Origin: Tractidigestivibacter sp050946515
Lineage (GTDB): Bacteria > Actinomycetota > Coriobacteriia > Coriobacteriales > Atopobiaceae
Direction: 5' to 3'
Assembly: GCF_050946515.1 (NCBI RefSeq)
Contig: NZ_JBMNUX010000009.1
Coordinates: 1-64,000 of the forward strand
DNA: 64,000 nucleotides
This document shows, one piece after another, positions 26,891-35,634 of the stretch (positions are counted from its first letter, which is position 1; each line of letters begins with the position of its first letter). The translations under genes and the position numbers were made by a program. The notes under the pieces are model-generated. The model saw only the letters and a list, made by a program, of their open reading frames with translations. It had not been told where the DNA came from and ran no database searches.

Positions 26891-28216
26891 CTAGATGCCG
26901 AGCGCCTCAGCTGACTGTTGTGCCGCATCGTCGAGCACGGTCTGAATGTCGTCGTCCGTCGCAAACAGCCGCTCGAGGGCATCCGTGTAGTACTTAAGCG
27001 CCTCTGAGTAACCGGCATTCATGTATTCGCCGACTGCATATTCCATCTGGTCGAAAGCCACTTGATACTGAGGGGTCTCCTTGTAGGCTTCCACGATACG
27101 CTCGTCATCCACGTCCGACTTGCGTGTAAGAAGGTAGCCTGTCTTGAGATGGTTCTTGACAGCAGAGTCCTTGGAGGTCATGAAATTGATGAACTCGCCC
27201 GCGGCCTCGCGGCGTGCGTCGGTCAAACGAGACGTCATGACGAGGTTACAGCCGCCTGTGGGAACTTGGTTTTGAACGTGCTTGGGGATAAAGCCGCAGC
27301 CGACTTCGAAGCCGTTGTCTGAGGCGACCGTAAGGTAGTTGGTAAGACCTGCGGTCGACCCCATCCAGATGGCTACCTGCTGCCCCGCGATGCTTGACGC
27401 CAAACTGTCCGAGCCGTTCGTTCCGCCAAGATAACTAAAGTTGTGACTGGAGATTCCGTCGCGCAGCCATTGGACGAGCTCAACGCCACCAGGCTGGTTG
27501 TAAGCCACCTCGGTCGCGTCAAGATCGTCGCCAAAGAAAGAGCAGCCGTTGCAGCGCAAAAGCCCCGATAGCGCAAACGCATCTAGGAAGAACCCCAGAC
27601 CGAAAACGCCCACATCCTTCAGCGCGTCGGAGTAACTCACAACGTCATCCCAAGTCGCAGGAGCAGTTTCGGGGTCCAGCCCTGCATTTTCAAAAAGAGT
27701 CTTGTTGTAGTAGAGAATGGGCGTCGAGCGCAGATAAGGCACGCCGCAAAGTTTGCTGTCGGCATAGCAGTTTTCCATGAGACCGGGCCAGAAGTCATCA
27801 AGATCATCGGAAGCAATGATGTCATCGATGGGCTGGATGAGTCCAGAGTCATAGAACGCGGCAGTGTTGGAGATGCCAAGCACGCAGACGTCAGGCTCCT
27901 CATTGGCTGTGAAGGCCGTCTTAAGCTTGGCGTTGAGGTCGTCATAAGAGCCCTGGGGCTCACCGGTCACATGGATGTTCTTCTCATTGCCTACGGAGTC
28001 GTTAAACTCTTCGACGCGCTCGTCATTGTTTTCTTTTACGGCTCCCGTCCAGCAGTACCAATACGTGAGTTCAATCGTCTCGTCAGACTGAGAGCTCGAC
28101 GACTGATCGCTCTGCCCTCCGTTTGAATTGCAGCCGGCAAGACCTGCAGCGGTCATCATGCCTGCGCCTAGGGCAGAAGCGCGTAGAAATGTTCTCCGAG
28201 AAATGGAATTTGGCAT
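26891..28216 (-). CDS. ABC transporter substrate-binding lipoprotein (UgpB-like), copy 1
   Basis: A 441-residue extracellular binding protein with a Tat-type signal (SISRRTFLRAS) and lipobox GLAGC (Cys29), then a family 1 solute-binding domain. QGSYDDLNAKLKTAF and EEPDV resemble the GSYDE/PD motif of glycerol-3-phosphate binding proteins (UgpB). It is a close paralogue of the protein at 29183-30511; long stretches around FINFMTSKDSA and KTGYLLTR are shared. It is the last gene of the operon, 31 bp after the phosphoesterase. A glycerophosphodiester, glycerol-3-phosphate or sugar-phosphate ligand is possible (inference). Confidence 0.85.
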   Translation of the reverse strand: MPNSISRRTFLRASALGAGMMTAAGLAGCNSNGGQSDQSSSSQSDETIELTYWYCWTGAVKENNDERVEEFNDSVGNEKNIHVTGEPQGSYDDLNAKLKTAFTANEEPDVCVLGISNTAAFYDSGLIQPIDDIIASDDLDDFWPGLMENCYADSKLCGVPYLRSTPILYYNKTLFENAGLDPETAPATWDDVVSYSDALKDVGVFGLGFFLDAFALSGLLRCNGCSFFGDDLDATEVAYNQPGGVELVQWLRDGISSHNFSYLGGTNGSDSLASSIAGQQVAIWMGSTAGLTNYLTVASDNGFEVGCGFIPKHVQNQVPTGGCNLVMTSRLTDARREAAGEFINFMTSKDSAVKNHLKTGYLLTRKSDVDDERIVEAYKETPQYQVAFDQMEYAVGEYMNAGYSEALKYYTDALERLFATDDDIQTVLDDAAQQSAEALGI

Positions 28217-28246
28217 GCCCTCGTCCTTTCTTCGAGACGCTGATTG

Positions 28247-29074
28247 CTATAGGGGGATGACGACGTTCTCAAAGGTGCAGCCAGACTCAGCATGGGTACG
28301 CGTGTGCGCCTGATAGAGGGGCAGTCCCTGAGAGAAGGGGTGTTCCTCCGCATCGTCAAAGTGACGGTAGGCAACCTCCGCGCAGGAAGGCTTGAAATCG
28401 AGCTCGAGATATCCGGCTGTGGCTGGAACATCCGCGAGCATGATGAAGTGCCAGGCGCCGAGGGTGCCATAGGCGTTGTGGTGGGTGTGGCCACAAAGAT
28501 AGATGCCTGCTCCGCCAACATGCGAGCCAAGCACCTCGAGCACCTCGTCGCTGTTGTCCACGTACGCCTTCTCGATGTCGTCATCAATGAAGCTCATGGT
28601 GCCGCTCAGCGCATGGTGTCCCATCACGACAAGTGGCCGTCCCTGAGCTGAGCGGACCTCGGACCCGAGCCACTCAAGCTGGCTGGTGCTGACGTGTCCG
28701 CCCCACTCATCGATGCTGCGGGGGAACGGCTTTGTGGTGTCAATCACCACAAAATGGACTCCCCCCTGGTCAAAGGAGTAGTCGGCAGTTCGCCCGAAAA
28801 TCTGGTCCATATGGGCCTCGTTGACGAACATCGTGTCATGGTTGCCATAGACGTAATGAACTGGGAAAGGCGCTCTCTCAAGCGCGTCATGCACGTGGCG
28901 CATGCTTTCCGGACGGCTGGTCGTCGAGACGTCTCCAAGCGAAACGAGCAGGTCAGCTCCGGGAGCCGAGAAGGCGTCGAGCGCAGATGAGAAGAAAGCA
29001 GCTCGCTCTGCGTCGAGAGCCATGTCTCGAACGTCCTCGGAGTAGTGAAGGTCGGCAAAGTATCTTATGCGCAT
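28247..29074 (-). CDS. Calcineurin-like metallophosphoesterase of the Ugp-like operon
   Basis: A 275-residue phosphoesterase with the dinuclear metal motifs FADLHYSE (DxH), LVSLGDVS (GD), YGNHDT (GNHD), MGHHALSG and CGHTHHNAYG (GHxH), a layout like cyclic-nucleotide and glycerophosphodiester phosphodiesterases of the GpdQ/Rv0805 group. There is no signal peptide, so it acts in the cytoplasm. Placed between two binding-protein genes of one transporter operon, it probably hydrolyses the imported phosphodiester or phosphate ester (inference). Confidence 0.83.
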   Translation of the reverse strand: MRIRYFADLHYSEDVRDMALDAERAAFFSSALDAFSAPGADLLVSLGDVSTTSRPESMRHVHDALERAPFPVHYVYGNHDTMFVNEAHMDQIFGRTADYSFDQGGVHFVVIDTTKPFPRSIDEWGGHVSTSQLEWLGSEVRSAQGRPLVVMGHHALSGTMSFIDDDIEKAYVDNSDEVLEVLGSHVGGAGIYLCGHTHHNAYGTLGAWHFIMLADVPATAGYLELDFKPSCAEVAYRHFDDAEEHPFSQGLPLYQAHTRTHAESGCTFENVVIPL

Positions 29075-29101
29075 TGCTTCTCCTAACGCGAGATTGACAG
29101 A

Positions 29102-29129
29102 GCCCTCCTCGAGCAGGCTCGGGGAGGGC
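29102..29129 (-). other. Intercistronic hairpin after the second binding-protein gene
   Basis: GCCCTCC-T-CGAG pairs with CTCG-G-GGAGGGC around CAGG in the 109-bp gap between the binding protein and the phosphoesterase. Without a T run, it could protect the upstream mRNA 3' end, as is common for binding-protein genes, or partly terminate. Confidence 0.45.
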
Positions 29130-29182
29130 GGGTGGAGAAGGGCCAGGACCCCGGAAGGATAGGACCGGCCCAGCGGAGGGAT

Positions 29183-30511
29183 CTAGCCTTGGAGAATCGG
29201 GTCAGCCTGCGACTTGGCATCGTCGAGCGCAGACTGGATGTCGCTGCCATCGCCGCTCATGATCTCGTCAATCGTGTCGGTGTAGACCTTTGCGGCCTCG
29301 GCATAGCCGGCGTTCATGTAGTCGCCTACGGCATACTGCAGCTGGTCGAAGGCAACTTGGTACTGCGGCGTCGTGGCATAGGCCTCGGTAATGCGCGAGT
29401 CATCCACGGCGGACTGGCGCGTAAGGAGATAGCCAGTCTTCAAGTGGTTCTTGATTGCGGAGTCCTTTGAGGTCATGAAGTTGATGAACTCGCCCGCGGC
29501 CTCGCGGCGCGCGTCGGTCACGCGCGACGTCATGACCAGGTTGCAGCCGCCAGTGGGGACCTTGTTCTGGGTGTTCTTGGGAATGAAGCCCACGTTGATC
29601 TCGTATCCGCCCTGCTCCGCATAGGAAAGCTGGCTCGTGAGGTCTGCCGTGGAGGTCACCCACATGCCCACCTGCTGGTTGGCAACGTTGGTGTTCAACG
29701 TGTCGGAGCCATTGGACCCTGCGCAGAACGAGAAGTTATGGTTGTCAACGTTGTCCTTGAACCAGCGCACCATGTCGACGGCGGGCGTTTCGTTGAAGGT
29801 GGCCTCCGTGGCGGAGAGGTCGTCGCCGAAGAGCGTTCCGCTGTTGCAGTAGGCAAATGCCGTGAAGGCCCAGATGTAGGAGAAGAACCCGTAGCCGCCC
29901 ACTCCGAGGCTGGCGAGCGCGTCAGATGCCGTAACCATGTCGTCCCAAGTCTCTGGCGCCGTCTCAGGGTCAAGCCCGGCCTTCTCGAAGAGGGTCTTGT
30001 TGTAGTAGAGGACAGGAGTGGAGCGCAGATAAGGCACGCCGTACAGAGTGTTGTCGGCGTAGCAGTTCTCCATGAGGCCGCTCCAGAAGTCATTGAGGTC
30101 GTCCTCAGCAATGAGGTCGTCGATTGGCTGGATCATGCCTCCGTCCGCAAAGGCCTGCGTGCTGTTGATGACCATGACGCAGACGTCAGGCTCTTCGTTT
30201 GCAGTGAAGGCGGTCTTGAGCTTTGAGTTGAGGTCATCGTAGGAGCCCTGGGACTCGGCGGTCACATGGATGCCCTTCTCCGCGCCAATCCCGTCGTTGA
30301 ACTCCTGAACGCGCTCCTCGTTGTTCTCCTTGATCTTGTCGGTCCAGCAGTACCAGTAGGTGAGCTCGATGGTTCCGTCCGAGCTCGTGGTGTCCGAGGA
30401 GGATTGGCTGCCAGAGCATCCAGCGAGACCGGCGGCGGTGGCCATTGCCCCGGCGGCACCGGCGGTCTTCAAGAACTGGCGTCGTGACAGGTTTGATGAG
30501 GAATCCAGCAT
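29183..30511 (-). CDS. ABC transporter substrate-binding lipoprotein (UgpB-like), copy 2
   Basis: A 442-residue paralogue of the protein at 26891-28216, with a textbook Tat motif (SRRQFLK) and lipobox GLAGC (Cys32). The mature part starts IELTYWYCWTDKIKENNEER and keeps the QGSYDD and NEEPDV motifs. It directly follows the inner-membrane permease genes (70-bp gap) and is therefore the likely primary receptor; copy 1 may extend ligand range. GAAAGGAAG precedes the ATG. The two copies are fully alignable and differ throughout, so the duplication is not recent. Confidence 0.88.
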   Translation of the reverse strand: MLDSSSNLSRRQFLKTAGAAGAMATAAGLAGCSGSQSSSDTTSSDGTIELTYWYCWTDKIKENNEERVQEFNDGIGAEKGIHVTAESQGSYDDLNSKLKTAFTANEEPDVCVMVINSTQAFADGGMIQPIDDLIAEDDLNDFWSGLMENCYADNTLYGVPYLRSTPVLYYNKTLFEKAGLDPETAPETWDDMVTASDALASLGVGGYGFFSYIWAFTAFAYCNSGTLFGDDLSATEATFNETPAVDMVRWFKDNVDNHNFSFCAGSNGSDTLNTNVANQQVGMWVTSTADLTSQLSYAEQGGYEINVGFIPKNTQNKVPTGGCNLVMTSRVTDARREAAGEFINFMTSKDSAIKNHLKTGYLLTRQSAVDDSRITEAYATTPQYQVAFDQLQYAVGDYMNAGYAEAAKVYTDTIDEIMSGDGSDIQSALDDAKSQADPILQG

Positions 30512-30580
30512 CGAATCTTCCTTTCGTCGTCGGGCCTCCCCTTTGGAGACCCAAGTGAGATGGGCAGTCGGCAGGCGGAC

Positions 30581-31417
30581 CTACTTGTCGCCGATATAGG
30601 AGAAGGCTTTGATGATGTGCTTGTTGGCGAAGATGTAGACCACAAGAATGGGCAGGGTAAGCAGCACGTTTGCTGCCATAAGGATCTGGTAGTTGATGCC
30701 GTTCTCGCTGGCTCGCATGTTGGCGACGCCCACGGGCAGCGTGCGCACGGTGTCGTTGGTGGTAAGCACAAGCGGCCAGAAGTAGTCGTTCCACGTGGCT
30801 ATGAAGGTGAGCAGCGCGCAAGTGACAAGCGTGGCTTTTGCCATGGGGAGGAAGAGCTTCCAGATGATCTGGAACTCGCTGGCGTTGTCCAGGCGCGCAG
30901 CCTCAACAAGCTCGCGGGGCATCTGGTTGAAGGTCTGTCGCAACATGAAGATGTTGAAGGCGCTCGTCGCAAACGGAAGAATCAGCGAGGCGTAGGTGTT
31001 GATGATCCCCCAGCGCGCGAACATCACGAAAAGCGGGAGAAAAACCAGCTGAGCGGGAACCATCATGGTGATGAGCGTAAGACCAAAGAGCACGCCCTTG
31101 CCTTTGAAGTCGTACTGCGAGAAGGCATATGCTGCGGGGACCACGGTAAGCGCCTGCAAGACCAGCACCGAGAAGGTGACGATCACGGAGTTCAGCAAAA
31201 AGCGCCAGAACGGAATGGTGGTCATGACCGTGCTGTAGTTTTCCCACTGGGGGTCGGCCGGCAAGAGGGACGGCGGGAATGTCATGGTCTCGCCAAGCGT
31301 CTTGAGCGAGCTAGACACCATCCAAACAAATGGGAAGGCAAACACGAGCACGAGCAGCGCGTTGACAACCCAGCGAACGACGCGACGTGGGGTGACTGCG
31401 AACTTTCCTGATGACAT
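30581..31417 (-). CDS. ABC sugar-type permease, UgpE/MalG-like
   Basis: A 278-residue inner-membrane permease with six helices and the EAA loop EAARLDNASEFQIIWKLFLP that docks to the ATPase. It belongs to the carbohydrate-uptake CUT1 class (UgpE-, MalG-, LacG-like). It lies 16 bp downstream of the partner permease and upstream of the binding protein. The assignment to the Ugp-like set comes from the binding proteins and the phosphoesterase. Confidence 0.9.
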   Translation of the reverse strand: MSSGKFAVTPRRVVRWVVNALLVLVFAFPFVWMVSSSLKTLGETMTFPPSLLPADPQWENYSTVMTTIPFWRFLLNSVIVTFSVLVLQALTVVPAAYAFSQYDFKGKGVLFGLTLITMMVPAQLVFLPLFVMFARWGIINTYASLILPFATSAFNIFMLRQTFNQMPRELVEAARLDNASEFQIIWKLFLPMAKATLVTCALLTFIATWNDYFWPLVLTTNDTVRTLPVGVANMRASENGINYQILMAANVLLTLPILVVYIFANKHIIKAFSYIGDK

Positions 31418-31432
31418 GGGGCTGTCCCTCTC

Positions 31433-32332
31433 CTATCGATAGTGCACGCGCTTGGCGAGCAGCTTGAAGTAGATGACCGAAAAGACCGCAATGATTACGA
31501 GAAGAACCACGCCGATGGCCGCGGCAGTGCCCACCTTGTTGAATTGGAAGCCATACTCGTAGAGCGAGTAGACGAGGGTGTTGGTAGCATTCTGCGGACC
31601 ACCCGCAGTCATGATCTGGATGGTCTCGAAGACCTTGAGCGACGCGATCACGTCAACGATGACTAGAAAGAACATCGTGGGAGAAATCATTGGGAAGGTA
31701 ATCTTGCTGAACGTGGCCCATTTTCCGGCATGGTCCAAGCGGGCCGCCTCGTAGAGGTGCTTGGGGATGCCCTGCAGCGCGGAGACAAGAATCAGCGAGT
31801 CGTAGCCCACGCTCTTCCAAACCGAGATAGCAATGAGCGACGGCAGGGCAAAGTTAGTGTCTCCCAGCCAATCCACGGGACCGATGCCAAAGACGTTCAG
31901 GATGCTATTGAGAAGACCGAAGTCCTTGTTCATGATCCACAGCCATAGCAGGGCGACAGAGGCAAGGCTCACAACGTAGGGCGAGAACACCACGGCCTGG
32001 AGAAAGCCGTTTGTCTTGGTGTTCTCGTGCAGGTACAAGGCGATGAGCAGCCCCAGCCCCACGCCCAGGCCCACCACGAAGACCGTATAGATGAGCGTGT
32101 TGGCAAGCGTTTGCCAGAACGCCGCGTCAGAAAAGAGGTTCTTGAAGTTATCGAGTCCAACGAACTCCATCTTGGGCGAGATGAGGTCCCACTTGAAAAG
32201 CGAGAGATACCCCATGTTGAAGATCGGATAGATCCAGAAGACGGCGAGGATGATGAGCGCCGGCGCAATCACGAGGTAGGGCTTCGCCATCGTGAAGACG
32301 CTCTTGGCGCCAGAGCGTTGCCGCCCACTCAT
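31433..32332 (-). CDS. ABC sugar-type permease, UgpA/MalF-like
   Basis: A 299-residue permease with six membrane helices and the EAA loop EAARLDHAGKWATFSKITFP. Together with the next gene it forms the heterodimeric channel of a CUT1-class importer. Its ATG overlaps the end of the ATPase gene by 4 bp (32329-32332), showing translational coupling. Confidence 0.9.
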   Translation of the reverse strand: MSGRQRSGAKSVFTMAKPYLVIAPALIILAVFWIYPIFNMGYLSLFKWDLISPKMEFVGLDNFKNLFSDAAFWQTLANTLIYTVFVVGLGVGLGLLIALYLHENTKTNGFLQAVVFSPYVVSLASVALLWLWIMNKDFGLLNSILNVFGIGPVDWLGDTNFALPSLIAISVWKSVGYDSLILVSALQGIPKHLYEAARLDHAGKWATFSKITFPMISPTMFFLVIVDVIASLKVFETIQIMTAGGPQNATNTLVYSLYEYGFQFNKVGTAAAIGVVLLVIIAVFSVIYFKLLAKRVHYR

Positions 32333-33408
32333 GCAACCACCCTCTTCTCATCGGAGCCGAAGAGGTAAAGCGAAGAGCGATCGACACAGAGCTTTACCTG
32401 CGTGCCGACGTCAACCTGAGGCTGGTTAAACGTCTTGAAGGAGACGTTCCCAAAGCCCGTCTCGGCTTGATAGATAATCTCGGACCCCATGATCTCGCGG
32501 ATGGCAATGGTGCCGCCAAAAACGAGGTCTCCCTGCTTGGGAACGTAGGCGTCGGTCATGGCCTTCTCGCCGTTGGGATGGCTGCCAAGAACCTTCTCCG
32601 CAAAGAGGGCTCGCGACGGACGGAAGCCCACCCACGCGACGTCATCGGAGAAGCCAAGATCGGGCAAGCTCGCACGTTCGAACACATTCATGGTAGGCAC
32701 GCCTATGAACTGCGCCACGAACTTGTTGGCGGGGTCGCCGTATATGGTGAGCGGCTCGGCGGCCTGCTGGATCTTGCCCTCGTTCATCAGCACGATCTTG
32801 GTGGCCATGCTCATGGCCTCGGTCTGGTCGTGCGTGACATAGACGAAGGTGGTCCCCAGCCGCTGGTGCAAGGCAATGAGCTCGGTGCGCATTTGGGCGC
32901 GGAGCTTGGCGTCGAGGTTGGAGAGGGGCTCGTCCATCAGGAAGACCTTGGGGTGCTTCACCATGGCGCGGGCGAGGGCGACGCGCTGCCGCTGACCTCC
33001 CGACAGCTGCGAGGGCTTGCGGTCGAGGTACTCGGTCAAGCCGACGATGCGAGAGAAATACTCGATCCTGCGCTCTCGCTCCTCTTTTGGGACCTTGGCA
33101 TTAATCAGGCCGAACTCGATATTGCCCCGCACGGTCATCGTGGGGTAGAGGGCATAGTTTTGGAAGACCATCGCGATATTACGGTCTCCCGGGTCAACGT
33201 CGTTCATGCGGACGCCGTCAATCAGAAGGTCCCCCTCGGTAATCTCCTCAAGGCCCGCAATCATGCGCAGCGTCGTTGTCTTTCCGCAGCCTGACGGTCC
33301 AACCAGCACGGTGAAGCTGCCATCCGGAATCACCAAGTTCATGTCCTCGATGACCGTGACACCGTTGTCGTAGGTCTTCTTGACATGACGAAGTTCGATG
33401 CTTGACAC
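32329..33408 (-). CDS. ABC transporter ATPase, UgpC/MsmK/MalK-like
   Basis: A 359-residue ATPase with Walker A GPSGCGKTT (37-45), signature LSGGQRQR, Walker B VFLMDEP, the switch His in THDQTEAMS, and a C-terminal TOBE/regulatory domain as in UgpC and MalK. It energises the importer encoded downstream. The start is GTG 33408, with GAAGGAGG at 5 nt. As first gene of the operon it lies opposite the DeoR regulator gene, which probably controls it. Confidence 0.92.
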   Translation of the reverse strand: MSSIELRHVKKTYDNGVTVIEDMNLVIPDGSFTVLVGPSGCGKTTTLRMIAGLEEITEGDLLIDGVRMNDVDPGDRNIAMVFQNYALYPTMTVRGNIEFGLINAKVPKEERERRIEYFSRIVGLTEYLDRKPSQLSGGQRQRVALARAMVKHPKVFLMDEPLSNLDAKLRAQMRTELIALHQRLGTTFVYVTHDQTEAMSMATKIVLMNEGKIQQAAEPLTIYGDPANKFVAQFIGVPTMNVFERASLPDLGFSDDVAWVGFRPSRALFAEKVLGSHPNGEKAMTDAYVPKQGDLVFGGTIAIREIMGSEIIYQAETGFGNVSFKTFNQPQVDVGTQVKLCVDRSSLYLFGSDEKRVVA

Positions 33409-33744
33409 AAAGCCTCCTTCAAGCTCTCCTTGTTACGGCGCCCTCGGCGCCACTGGTCGGAAGTATCGGCTGCCCGAGTCAGAGTGCCGTAAGCCAGGAG
33501 CACCGGTTTTGGCACTGATTTCTGTCATGCGAAGGTAATTCCTGGAGGTTTGACGACCGCTCGGCAGCGCGATAGGCGACGCACGGCCGACGCAGGGGCG
33601 GGATGCGCGCAAGAGGACCAGACCGCTGGCTGCGCTGCGCCCGAAAATGACCATGGGGTATGATTGCCTCGTAAAACCAACCGCCGACGCGCCAAGTAGG
33701 GAAGCGCCGTCTAATCGCCCGATTATGAAAGCACAGGCACCGAG
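33409..33744. promoter_or_regulatory. Divergent control region of the Ugp-like operon and deoR-type gene
   Basis: A 336-bp region between divergently read genes. A TATGAT box (33658-33663) could be the -10 of the regulator. Near the transporter gene the sequence holds small GC-rich inverted repeats (GGCGCCCTCGGCGCC). DeoR-type operators are expected here, but I could not define one with confidence. No gene is supported. Confidence 0.4.
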
Positions 33745-34524
33745 ATGCCCAAAAGAATCCTTTACGCGCAGCAACGACGCCAGCAAATGCTCAAGATAAT
33801 CGTGGAGAACTCTGGCGCGAGCGTTTCAGAACTTGCGCGCACATTCTCGGTAACCCCCGCAACCGTGCGAAGCGATCTTTCATACTTGGAGGGAAAGCGC
33901 CTGGTGGTGCGCACACATGGCGGAGCAATTGCACGGCAGGGCCTTGACGAAGAGCCTCTTCTCGCCGAGCGCAAGCATGCAGCTGAGAAGTCCGCAATCG
34001 CGGCGAATGCGCTGCCGCTGGTAAAAAGCGGCGAGGTCATTGCCCTTGATACGGGAACCACGATGACGACCTTTGCCCAGGCGCTGGTGGCCTCGCCGCT
34101 CGCTAACCTGACGCTGATTAGCCCCGACATCCAGGCGCTTTCCATTCTTGAAGCTCGCTCTGACTTCTCGCTCATTTCGGTAGGAGGAAAAATACGCTCA
34201 GGCTTTCACTTTGCCTGCGGTGCCATGGCCCTGGACATTCTGAATAACCTGCGCGCAGATGCTTGCGTGCTATCGACCACATCTCTGGATTTTGAGCAGG
34301 GGCTGACGACGCCCGACGTTGACACCGCTCGGATAAAGCAGAAGCTGCTCGAGATTTCCCGCGAGTCAATTCTATTGGTTGACTCTTCGAAGCTCGGGCA
34401 CGTGAGCTGCGGGCACTTTGCCTCTCTCGAGCAGGTCGACCATCTAGTGATTGATGCTGGCGCAAGCGAGACCGCGCTTGCCCAGCTGCGCCAGCGCGTG
34501 CCGGACGTTATTGTGGCACGCTAG
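33745..34524 (+). CDS. DeoR-family sugar-phosphate-responsive regulator
   Basis: A 259-residue DeoR/GlpR-type repressor: an N-terminal winged helix (RRQQMLKIIVENSGASVSEL, VTPATVRSDLSYLE, VVRTHGGA) and a C-terminal sensor domain (ALDTGTTMTTFAQAL, LISVGGKIR, LLVDSSKLG) of the type that binds phosphorylated sugars or glycerol-3-phosphate. It is divergent from the Ugp-like operon and upstream of the catabolic genes on the other strand, so it probably represses both while no phosphorylated inducer is present (inference). Confidence 0.9.
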   Translation: MPKRILYAQQRRQQMLKIIVENSGASVSELARTFSVTPATVRSDLSYLEGKRLVVRTHGGAIARQGLDEEPLLAERKHAAEKSAIAANALPLVKSGEVIALDTGTTMTTFAQALVASPLANLTLISPDIQALSILEARSDFSLISVGGKIRSGFHFACGAMALDILNNLRADACVLSTTSLDFEQGLTTPDVDTARIKQKLLEISRESILLVDSSKLGHVSCGHFASLEQVDHLVIDAGASETALAQLRQRVPDVIVAR

Positions 34525-34595
34525 CCGTGCTCGCGTATTATACGAAACGCGCCATCCGCCACTGCATCGTTGACCCCAAGCGGAGCACCTCTTTC

Positions 34596-35633
34596 TTACT
34601 CAAACACCAGCGCGCGCTTGAGCCCCTTGCCCGCCGCAGCGTCTTCCATAGCCATGGGAAAGTCATCAATAGAGCAACGGTCGGTGATAACTTCAGAAAG
34701 CTTTACTCGACCGCTCTCAACAAGGCGAGCTGACGCGCGGTAGTTCTCAAGCGTCTGTCCCGTGCAGCCAAAAATTGCGAGCTGCCGGTAGTGAATCAGA
34801 TTTGCATCGATGCTTACGCGCTCGCTACCGGTCGGAAGTCCGCCAAAGAAGAGCAGCCTTCCGTTCGTGTTCATATACTCAAGTGACTGTGCCTGCGCCA
34901 TCGGCGAAGATGCGGCAACAATGCAAGCATCGACGCCCGAGCCAGTGCGAGCGTGCAGCTCAGAGGCAACGTCGCCCTCGATTGGCTCGACGTCGCCAAG
35001 AAGCTCGCAGGCATGCATGAGCCGCTCGTGGTTCAGATCGTTCATGAACACGCGACCAGCCCCCAAAAGCTGAGCGACCATAGCGTGCATGATGCCAATG
35101 GGACCTGCGCCAATAACAAGGACGTCGGAGCCAGGCTGCGCCGCCATGCGCTTTTGCCCATTCAGCACGGTGCTGAGCGGCTCGATCAAGGCAGCTTCCT
35201 CATACGAAGTGCCATCGCGCAACACGTAGACGTTGCCCTGCCTGACTGCTTCGTGCGGAATGGCAACGTAGTGCGCGAATGCGCCTGGGATTGAGATGCC
35301 AAAGGCACGATAGTCATGACAGGCGTTGGTCTGACCAGAAACGCACAAATCGCAGGTGCCACAGCCAAAGTTTGGGGCAAGAGAGACGCGCTGCCCAACC
35401 TCAAAACCGTGCGTTCCCTCTCCCACCTCAACGATGTCGCCCGCAAACTCATGCCCCATAATCAGAGGGTGGCCTTGGTCGACATTGGCGCGTCCGTTCT
35501 TGTAGGAGCGGACGTCGGAGCCGCAAATCGTTGCCGCGTGAACGCGCACAAGAAGTCCGCCTGGCTCGGCGTGCGGCATAGGCACGTCTTCTACGCCCAA
35601 GTCCAACTTTCCACGCAATACTGCAGCCTTCAT
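34596..35633 (-). CDS. Zinc-dependent medium-chain dehydrogenase (polyol/threonine type)
   Basis: A 345-residue MDR-family dehydrogenase. Catalytic zinc ligands Cys37 (ICGSD) and His61-Glu62 (GHEFAG), the structural-zinc set CGTCDLC..GQTNAC and the Rossmann motif VIGAGPIGIMH are present. Close families act on sorbitol, other polyols, threonine or sugar phosphates (GatD-like). It starts one base after the Gfo/Idh gene stops, forming an operon with that gene and deoC. Confidence 0.87.
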   Translation of the reverse strand: MKAAVLRGKLDLGVEDVPMPHAEPGGLLVRVHAATICGSDVRSYKNGRANVDQGHPLIMGHEFAGDIVEVGEGTHGFEVGQRVSLAPNFGCGTCDLCVSGQTNACHDYRAFGISIPGAFAHYVAIPHEAVRQGNVYVLRDGTSYEEAALIEPLSTVLNGQKRMAAQPGSDVLVIGAGPIGIMHAMVAQLLGAGRVFMNDLNHERLMHACELLGDVEPIEGDVASELHARTGSGVDACIVAASSPMAQAQSLEYMNTNGRLLFFGGLPTGSERVSIDANLIHYRQLAIFGCTGQTLENYRASARLVESGRVKLSEVITDRCSIDDFPMAMEDAAAGKGLKRALVFE

Positions 35634-35634
35634 G

